In this document: piece after piece, positions 16,599 through 22,150 of the stretch
Layout of the letters: each line of letters opens with the position of its first letter
Numbering within the stretch: the stretch's first letter is position 1
From: Aureococcus anophagefferens
Lineage: Eukaryota > Sar > Pelagophyceae > Pelagomonadales > Pelagomonadaceae
Assembly (NCBI RefSeq): GCF_000186865.1
Contig: NW_008705586.1
Coordinates: forward strand, 383,847 to 405,996
Length of the DNA: 22,150 nt
Direction of reading: 5' to 3'
Made by a program: the position numbers and the translations under genes
The notes under the pieces: generated by a model
Database searches by the model: none
The model's input: only the letters and a program-made list of their open reading frames with translations
Told to the model about the DNA's origin: nothing

Positions 16599-18234
16599 AT
16601 CTTCACGCCCGCGGCGGCGCCCGCGGCGGAGGCGCCCGCGTAGGCGCAGGCGACGCCGTCGCCGTCGGCGACGCAGGCCGCGCGCGACGCGCGGAGCGCG
16701 TCGAAGTTCGAGGCGGGCGTCGTCGACGGCGGCAGCAACGGATTCGCGGGGAGCTTCGTCCAAGAGAGCAGGTCCGGCGACGTCGCGCCGCCGACCGCGG
16801 TCCGCTCGCAGCGCGCGCCCGGGAGGTTCGGGCACCCGCCGCTCGCCAGCGGGTCGACGTTGGCGCCGTCGTAGGCCAGGAGGAAGCCGTCCTCGAGCCG
16901 CGCGAGCGACGTCGGCGCCACGCGCGCGTCCCAGGCCCAGGCCTCGCCCGCGAGCGGCAGCGGGTTCGCGCCGTGCTTGCGCCAGGCCCGCCTACCGAGC
17001 AGGACGGTTTTTTTCATTGTTTCCCCACGCAAAATCTCTCGAACATCGTCACAGGACGCCGAGGTGCGCCCGCCGTCGTCGGAGACCGCGAGGCCCGCGC
17101 GGCCGCGGGAGCCGTAGAGCAGCGCGACGGAGCCTACCAAGCATGACGGTGACGATTTCCCATCGTTTTCCCACCCTAAAGTCTCTCGAAAATCGTCGCG
17201 GCCACAGGACGCTGGACGGAGCCGTTGGCCAGGGCCACGACGTCCGTCGCCGACGCGATTCCGCCCGCGTCCCAGGCGCCCGGGTCGCCGCGCAGGACGA
17301 CGCCGTCGATTTCGTACGTCGCCGCGTCCGAGAGGTTCGTCGCCGTCGCGGCGTAGAGCTCCGGCGTCGCCGAGTGCCTACCAGGCATGTCGGTGACGAT
17401 TTTTCATCGTTTTCCCGGTCGAAAGCTCTCGAAAATCATCACAGCCACAGGACGCTGCCGAGTGCGTCGCGTCGACGAAGAACACGCGCCAGCCCGCGCC
17501 TTCGCCGACGAGCCCCTGGACGCAGCCCGCGTCGAGCACGCGCGCCGGCGGCGCGGCGGCGTCCGTGGGCACGAGCGCGGTGCCTCGCGCGTCGCACGCG
17601 AAGACGGCGTCGGGGCCCTCGCTGCCCTTGGTCGGCACGGCGAAGGCCGAGGGCTCGAGCGCGCCGAAGGCGGCCCGGCGGTCGCCGCCGCCGCCCGGTA
17701 GCGAGCGCACGGCCGCGTCCAGCGGCTCGTCGTTGCGCGAGATCCACTCGTTCGCGGCCTCGGGCTCGGCGGCCGTCGGCGCCGACCCGTTGCAGGGCAC
17801 GGCGCCCGACGGGTGGTAGAACCACTGGGCTTCCTCGCCGTTGGCGAAGGCGCGGTAGATCGCGCCGCGCTTCACGAGAGCGAGCGACGACACGTTCGCG
17901 GGCGCGCGGTCGAGCTTGGTCCATTCGCCGACGTACGCCGACTCGGACTCCGTGTTGACGTTGAGCGCGACGCCGTGGCAGCTGAATTCGGCGTAGTCGT
18001 AGACCATGGCGCTGACGCTGGCGAAGTTCACGTGCGGCACGCAGACGAGCTCGCCGCAGAGTTCGCCTAAGAAAATGCGACGATCTTTCATCTTTTCTGC
18101 GGTGCCGCAAGACGCTGGAGCTCGCAGACGCCGCCGAAGGGGCCGCTCACGTTCGCGGCGTGCATGACGTAGTCCTCCGACGATTGGGCTGCCGCTAGCG
18201 CTGCGGCCGCGAGCATCATCACAGGCTTGGCCAT
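16553..18234 (-). CDS. Secreted beta-propeller (BNR/Asp-box, GH43/GH130-like) protein with four introners
   Basis: The ATG at 18232-18234 starts a signal peptide (MAKPVMMLAAAALAAAQS). Exons are 18234-18126, 18066-17466, 17377-17223, 17133-17070 and 16991-16553, total 1368 nt = 455 residues, using GC-AG introns whose donors lie in the target duplications. The sequence has repeated four-stranded-blade features: 'G.W....G..SATDVVALANGSVALLYGSR', an Asp box SDDGGRAW (about residue 305), 'PTSLARLEDGFLLAYDG', and 'SPDLLSWTKLPANPL'. This pattern is typical of sialidase-like and five-bladed GH43/GH130 propellers. Several NxS/T sequons (NVSG, NVSS, NLSD, NGSV) agree with secretion. Catalytic acids cannot be assigned, so enzymatic activity on glycans is inference. 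It starts 107 bp from the divergent small membrane protein gene. Confidence 0.75.
16992..17061 (-). mobile_element. Introner A in beta-propeller gene
   Basis: The element runs from CTACCGAG to GGACGCCG on the plus strand. Flanking 8-mers AGGCCCGC (16984-16991) and AGGTGCGC (17062-17069) match at 6 of 8, so the duplication has decayed. With the GC donor at 17069 and the AG at 16993-16992 the intron is 78 nt, and the joined exon restores the Asp box SDDGGRAW. The internal sequence (TTTTTTTCATTGTTTCCCC...TCTCTCGAACATCGTCACAGGAC) matches introners B and C. Confidence 0.85.
17134..17214 (-). mobile_element. Introner B in beta-propeller gene
   Basis: An exact 8-bp duplication GACGGAGC (17126-17133 and 17215-17222) flanks an 81-bp element running CTACCAAGCATGACGGTGAC to CACAGGACGCTG. 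The GC donor in the upstream copy and the element's TAG make an 89-nt intron (17222-17134); the joined peptide is ALANGSVALLYGSRG. Confidence 0.92.
17378..17457 (-). mobile_element. Introner C in beta-propeller gene
   Basis: An exact 8-bp duplication CCGAGTGC (17370-17377 and 17458-17465) flanks an 80-bp element that closely matches introner B (CTACCAGGCATGTCGGTGAC ... CACAGCCACAGGACGCTG). The GC-AG intron is 88 nt; the joined peptide is FFVDATHSATPELYAA. Confidence 0.93.
18067..18117 (-). mobile_element. Introner D in beta-propeller gene (short, diverged)
   Basis: A 51-bp element, CTAAGAAAATGCGACGATC ... GCAAGACGCTG, keeps the family ends and the 'GACGATCTTTCATC' core. It is flanked by GAGTTCGC (18059-18066) and GAGCTCGC (18118-18125), 7 of 8. 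The GC-AG intron is 59 nt and joins GGVC to ELCGELV. It appears to be an internally deleted family member. Confidence 0.85.
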
Positions 18235-18341
18235 ACTCGCCGCGAGCCCACGACTTCAAGAAGCGCGCCAAGTTGAGGCGCGCGAGAAGCCATCGTCCGG
18301 CGCCTACTGGGAGCGCATAGCACCACCCACCTCCTGGCAGC

Positions 18342-19183
18342 ATGGTCCACCGTGCGCTGCTCGTCAGCGTCACGACCTTCTACGGCGCGACGACGCTGCC
18401 AGGTGCATCACAATTCACAAAAAATCGCGCGCATGTCACCGCCGCAGCGTGCTTTCTGTGCTGCATCTCGCCGCTGCTCATGGACGACTCGGCCGTCATG
18501 GGCATCGTGGGCATGGGCGGGCCCATGGACGACTACGGCTACGGCGGCGACTTTGACATGACGCGCGCGCTCGGCGTCTCGCCGCAAAAAGAGGTCCGCG
18601 CGCGCGGCCGCGACCGCCGCGGCCTCGCAGGGAGCAGGCGATGGGCGACCAGATGCTGCTCCTCGGCGGCGTCGTCTGCCTCTGGCTCTACCCGATGAAC
18701 GTCGCCTTCTCCCTGGCCTTCATGTGGCTCTGCCACGCCGTCTGGCTCTGCGACGCGCTCTGGCTGCCGGAGCGGATCCTGATCGTCATGCCGCTGGCGC
18801 GCGCCGGGGTCCGCGATTCCACCATCCATTGGACCCGCACCAGAGAGCGCGGCATTCGATGGCACCGGAGAGTGTCCATTCCGATCGCCACCCGAGAGAG
18901 AGAGAACGGAGAGTCCGTCCACGCGTTCACGTTCCGATCGCCACCAGAGAGAAAGAGAGAACGCTCCACCGCCGACTCGCAGGCGCACCTGTGCCTCTTC
19001 CTGTGCCTCTGCTGCGCGATGGCCTGCGCCTACCGCGAGCGGAGCAAGCGCCGCTTCCAGGCGGCCTGCGACCGGGCGAAGCTCTTCCAGGACGACCCCC
19101 AGGCCTTCTTCCGGGAGAAGAAGTTCCGCGCGGGCGGCGGGGCCGCCGCGCCCCGGGCCGCGCCGTCCTTCCCCGACGTTTAA
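18342..19183 (+). CDS. Small multi-pass membrane protein, uncharacterised
   Basis: Proposed exons 18342-18402, 18448-18593, 18638-18796 and 18983-19183 give exactly 189 codons. Introns 1 (45 nt) and 2 (44 nt) are short GT-AG; intron 1 is a multiple of three, so an unspliced form stays open. Intron 3 is introner-like. After a polar Gly/Met/Asp segment (GIVGMGGPMDDYGYGGDF) come hydrophobic helices MLLLGGVVCLWLYPMNVAFSLAFMWL and LIVMPLAHLCLFLCLCCAMACAY, then a basic helix RERSKRRFQ and a charged tail ending SFPDV. The ATG at 18480 (MDDSAVMG) is an alternative start. No family is recognised. The stop overlaps the GatB stop on the other strand. Confidence 0.6.
18797..18982 (+). mobile_element. Introner-like intron in small membrane protein gene (186 nt)
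   Basis: The insert ends CTCGCAG before GCGCACCTG; the upstream side starts GCGCGCGCC, so the two flanks share a partial repeat. A GC donor at 18797 gives 186 nt, while a GT donor at 18809 gives 174 nt; both keep frame (MPLAHLC or MPLARAGAHLC). Inside, a ~33-bp unit (TTCCGATCGCCACC(A)GAGAGA..GAGAACG) is present twice. The sequence is less GC-rich than the exons and rich in GAGA. Confidence 0.6.
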
Positions 19184-20889
19184 CGAGGCAGCGCGCGGTC
19201 TAGCGCGGCGTTGAGGCCCGCGGGGTCCGCGCGGCCGCGGGACGCGGCCATGGCCTTGCCGAGGAAGAGCTTCCGCAGCTGCCCCGCGCCGGCCGCGAAC
19301 TTGGCGAGCTCGTCCGGGTGGGCCGCGAGGACGTCGGCGACGAACGCGTCGAGGGCGGCGGCGTCGGCGATCTGGCCGAGGTCGCGGTCGGCGACCTCGG
19401 CGCGCACGGGCCCGTGGGGCGCGCCGAGCAGCGCGGGCAGCAGGTCCTTCGCGGCGCGGCGGCCGAGGGACCCGTCGCCCATGAGGACCAACAAGTCCGC
19501 GAGGTCCCGCGGCGCGAGGTGGCCGTAGGTCGCGAGCCCGAGCTTGTCGGCCGCGCCGGCGACCTCGCCCGAGAGCCACGTCGCCGCGGCGTCCGCCGGC
19601 GCGCCGAGCGCGACCGCGGCCTCGAAGAACGCGGCGGCGGCCCCGTCGGCGTCGGCGTCGACGAGGGCGCGCGCCTGGGCGGGCGACGCCCCGAGGGCCT
19701 CCAGCGCCGCGCGCGCGGCCGGCGGCGTCGCCGCGAGCACGCTGGCCGCGTCCGGTCGATCGAACTCCGAGAACGGCCGCGGCGGCAGGTCCGGCTCCGG
19801 CGCGAAGCGATAGGCCTCGGCGCCGCCCTTGGCCCGCAGCACGGCCGTCTTCTTGCCGTCCCAGGACCGCGTCTCCGGCAAAACGGTCTCGCCGGCGTCG
19901 TACGCGCGGCCCTGCCGCTCGACCTGGGCAGCACAAGAGCGATTCAACGTCGCTTCAACGTGAGTGTTCCGCTCGCGCGCGTTTGGGAAACAGCACCCAC
20001 GCTTCGAGACCGTTCCGAGAGATGATCGCTCGTCCAAAAATCAGCCGAAACGAGTGGAAAATGGCCGAGATCGGAGCCTTTGAAGTTGGGAATTTCGCTC
20101 TCTTGTGCTGCCCTGCCGCTCGACCTCGTGGTCCACGGCGCCGCGGACGGCCCTGAAGCTGTTCAGGTTCTTGATCTCGACCTTTTCTCGCAGGGCGACG
20201 TCGCCGTCCTTCGCCACGCTCACGTTGACGTCCACGCGGAAGGAGCCCGCGGCCATGTCGCCGTCGGACGCGCCGACGCGTTGCAGCGTCCGCTGGAGCT
20301 CCCGCGCGTAGCGCGCGGCCTCCTCGCCGCTCCGCAGCTCCGGCTTCGAGACGATCTCCACCAGAGCGCAGCCGGACCGGTTGAAGTCGACGTCAAAGGT
20401 ATCACCTTTGTAGGAGAGCTTCGCGCTGTCCTCCTCGAGGTGCGCGGACTCGACGCCGATCGCTACGTTTTCTCCGCCGCCCCGCGCGTCCGCGTCGCCG
20501 AGAATCTCCACGGACCCGCCCACGGCCAGCGGCGACCGCTTCTGCGTGATCTGGAAGCCCTTGGGCAGGTCCGGGTAGAAGTAGGATTTCCGGTCCCAGG
20601 TCACGTCGTCCGCGACGGACTCGCACCGCAGCGCGACGGCGGCGACGGCGCCGAGCGCGACCATCGCCGGGTTGGCCACGGGCAACGAGCCCGGCTCGCC
20701 GAGGCACACGCCGCAGGTGTGCGCGTTCGGCGCGCCGTCGCTGCAGTTCAGGCATTTGCAAAAGGCCTTGCGCTCCGTGAGGAGCTGCGCGTGCACCTCG
20801 AGGCCGACGACGGCGCGGTAGTCCGATGGTCGCTGCTTCTTCTTCTTCTTCGCGAAGAAGCGCACGGCGGTGCGCGCGTGGCGGAACAT
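19180..20889 (-). CDS. gatB: Glutamyl-tRNA(Gln) amidotransferase subunit B, organellar, one introner
   Basis: GatB with GatA/GatC converts Glu-tRNA(Gln) to Gln-tRNA(Gln) in mitochondria and plastids. ATG 20887-20889 opens a basic presequence (MFRHARTAVRFFAKKKKK). Exon 1 is 20889-20125, the intron 20124-19924 (GT-AG), exon 2 19923-19180. Motifs: YRAVVGLEVHAQLLT, CGVCLGEPGSLPVAN, RKSYFYPDLPKGFQITQ, DFNRSGCALVEIVSKPEL, GSFRVDVNVSV and KVEIKNLNSFRAV. After splicing it continues EVERQGRAYDAGETVLPETRSWD. The C-terminal half carries the tail helical (YqeY-like) domain: LADLLVLMGDGSLGRRAAKDLL and a final FLGKAMAASRGRADP. Length of ~502 residues is usual. Organelle choice (mitochondrion or plastid) is not clear; the leader lacks an ASAF motif. 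Confidence 0.95.
19924..20109 (-). mobile_element. ~190-bp introner in gatB, same family as the kinase introner
   Basis: The insert's minus-strand ends are C(A/T)GGGCAGCACAAGAG inverted repeats (15 of 16). It is flanked by a direct repeat longer than 8 bp: GTCGAGCGGCAGGGC at 20110-20124 and 19909-19923. The GT donor starts the upstream copy and CCCAG is the acceptor (201-nt intron), joining DHE to VERQGRAYD. The core at about 20001-20050 (gcttcgaga ... tcgtccaaaaatcagccgaa) matches 15246-15290 of the kinase introner although the termini differ. Confidence 0.88.
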
Positions 20890-21396
20890 TGCCGCTGCGC
20901 GCGCGAGCGGTCGGCCTGAGGTTATGCGGCCATGCTGCTTGTGGCAGCGCTCTTCTCGCGCCTGGGGTCTGCAGCGGCGCTTGTCAGGAGCCCTCGAGGA
21001 TGGGTCCTCCCGGCGGCCTTGGCGAGCCTCGTCCTCGGCGTCGGGCGTCAGTTACGTGGTCGTTGTCCTTGGTAAGGCTGGTGGGGTCGATCGTGCGCGC
21101 GGGCGAGCGCTGCCGGAGACCCCGGCGAGAACGAACTTCCCCGGGCCGGGCCCGCGACGCGAGCTCGTGCGACGCCTCCAGCGCGCGGCTAGGTCGAGTC
21201 CCTTGCTTTCGCAATCCCTGGGTCGGCGGGACGTGCCACTCTACGTCCCCAGGCTTTCGGGCGGCGCCACGACTGTGGCATCATCATGATCGCCAAGTAC
21301 CGCGACGTCGGCCCGCGCATCTACTAGTAGGAGACAAGGCCGCGTTCATTGAGTTGAAGCACCACTCAGTCGCCCGTCTCGGTCGTCACAGCAACC
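20890..21396. promoter_or_regulatory. Divergent intergenic region between gatB and bL12
   Basis: About 507 bp with no convincing gene. Near 21287 a 13-codon frame (MIAKYRDVGPRIY then two stops) might be a relic exon but has no support. It should hold both promoters; no core motif is obvious. Confidence 0.5.
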
Positions 21397-21996
21397 ATGT
21401 TCCGCCTCCTCGCCCTCGCCGCCACCGCCTCCGCCTTCATGGCCCCCTCGGTCAGCCGGCCGACGTCTGTCGCGATGCCCGCCAAGGTGCGCGCCTTTTT
21501 TCCCGACGTTCTCCGGCCCCGGAGAGCCGCCGCGGTCCCTCGCCGAAGCGGCCCCGCCGGTCGCGGCTCCCCGCGCGCCCCGCAGCCCCACAAACCCGCT
21601 GCCCCCTCGTAGGTCGACGACATCCTCGAGGACATCAAGTCCCTCACCCTCGTCGAGGCGTCGGAGCTCGTCTCCAAGATCGAGGAGACGTTCGGCGTCG
21701 ACGCGTCCGCCGCGCCCATGGCGGGCATGATGATGGCGGCGCCCGGCGCGGCGGGCGGCGGCGCCGAGGCGGCCGAGGAGAAGGACGAGTTCGACGTCAT
21801 GCTCACGGAGGTGCCCGCGGACAAGAAGATCGCGGTGCTCAAGATCGTCCGCACGATCACGGGCCTCGGCCTCAAGGAGGCCAAGACCATGGTCGAGTCC
21901 GCGCCCATCGCCCTCAAGGAGGGCGCGTCCAAGGACGAGGCCGAGGACATCAAGAAGCAGATCGAGGAGGGCGGCGCCAAGGTCGAGCTCAAGTAA
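21397..21996 (+). CDS. rpl12: Ribosomal protein bL12 (L7/L12), plastid-targeted, nuclear-encoded
   Basis: Exon 1 is 21397-21486, the intron 21487-21612 (GT-AG, 126 nt), exon 2 21613-21996: 157 residues. The N terminus [18 protein letters not shown] is a signal peptide ending at an ASAF motif, the heterokont plastid presequence signature, followed by a Ser/Arg-rich transit segment. The mature protein has the L12 N-terminal dimerisation helix ([32 protein letters not shown]), an Ala/Gly/Met hinge ([18 protein letters not shown]), and the C-terminal domain [36 protein letters not shown] with VESAP and KVELK. It forms the ribosomal stalk that recruits translation factors. The intron lacks a clear flanking duplication. 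The stop is TAA 21994-21996. Confidence 0.95.
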
Positions 21997-22150
21997 GCCG
22001 CCCCCGTTCGAAACGCGCAGTGGCCGACGCGCAGATCCTAAAAACTCCACTGTAGACTTACCGGCGCAGCTTCGCCCGGAAGCGGCTGAAGCCCCGCGGC
22101 GGTTGCGCGATCCCGGCGTTGGACTGGCGACGTAGGCCTGATCTTCTGTC
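21997..22150. other. 3' flank of bL12 to window end
   Basis: This holds the 3' UTR and part of the next intergenic region. No feature is recognised in the remaining 154 bp. Confidence 0.5.

Noticed and set aside
21287..21330. Small ORF MIAKYRDVGPRIY
   Set aside because: Only 13 codons, no splice partner and no similarity I can name; left as unassigned intergenic sequence.
21487..21612. bL12 intron as another introner
   Set aside because: The 8-mers after donor and acceptor (GTGCGCGC versus GTCGACGA) do not match, so there is no evidence of a target duplication.

Overview
The window reads as nuclear DNA of a eukaryotic alga, most likely a stramenopile with a red-type secondary plastid. It is very GC-rich with strong codon bias, genes are packed on both strands, and many genes carry short introns. 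tRNA genes have pol III T-run terminators. A ribosomal protein bL12 gene begins with a signal peptide ending in the ASAF motif that heterokonts use for plastid import. The repeated transposon-like introns ('introners') described below match what I recall for the pelagophyte Aureococcus anophagefferens. A pelagophyte is therefore my best guess, not a proven identity.

Layout: 1-1030 holds a 174-bp tandem repeat and a C-terminal fragment resembling a Mutator-like transposase. 1039-2603 is organellar MnmE, with a one-base break in its P-loop. 2953-3546 is an unknown basic/acidic protein. 3705-4765 (-) is a secreted GILT-like protein. 5277-6827 is an unknown 516-residue protein. 7164-9455 (-) is the bifunctional proline-synthesis enzyme P5CS. 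9652-10413 (-) is a Hep59/C9orf78 (Tls1) family spliceosome-associated protein, divergent from an eIF4B-like protein at 10724-11167. 11471-11761 (-) is a tight tRNA cluster Leu(AAG)-Gly(GCC)-Arg(ACG). 11998-12128 is a short repeat array. 12301-14406 (-) is a multi-pass membrane protein locus. 14620-16312 (-) is an eIF2-alpha-kinase-like kinase. 16553-18234 (-) is a secreted beta-propeller/BNR protein. 18342-19183 is a small membrane protein. 19180-20889 (-) is GatB. 21397-21996 is plastid bL12.

The most striking content is a set of introns that look like recent insertions of short non-autonomous DNA transposons. At least nine introns in six genes can be called this way. Most are flanked by an 8-bp (or slightly degenerate) direct repeat of exon sequence. 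In every one the first two bases of the upstream repeat copy are GT or GC and serve as the 5' splice site, while the element's own end supplies the 3' AG, so splicing restores the pre-insertion exon. Four related elements lie in one gene (beta-propeller) as GC-AG introns. Two ~200-bp elements, with terminal inverted repeats and a shared core, lie in the kinase and GatB genes. A second, ordinary class of 44-49-nt introns without flanking repeats is seen in P5CS and the small membrane protein.

Several genes serve translation (MnmE, GatB, bL12, eIF4B-like, eIF2 kinase-like, three tRNAs), but they lie on both strands with separate promoters, and I do not infer an operon-like unit.
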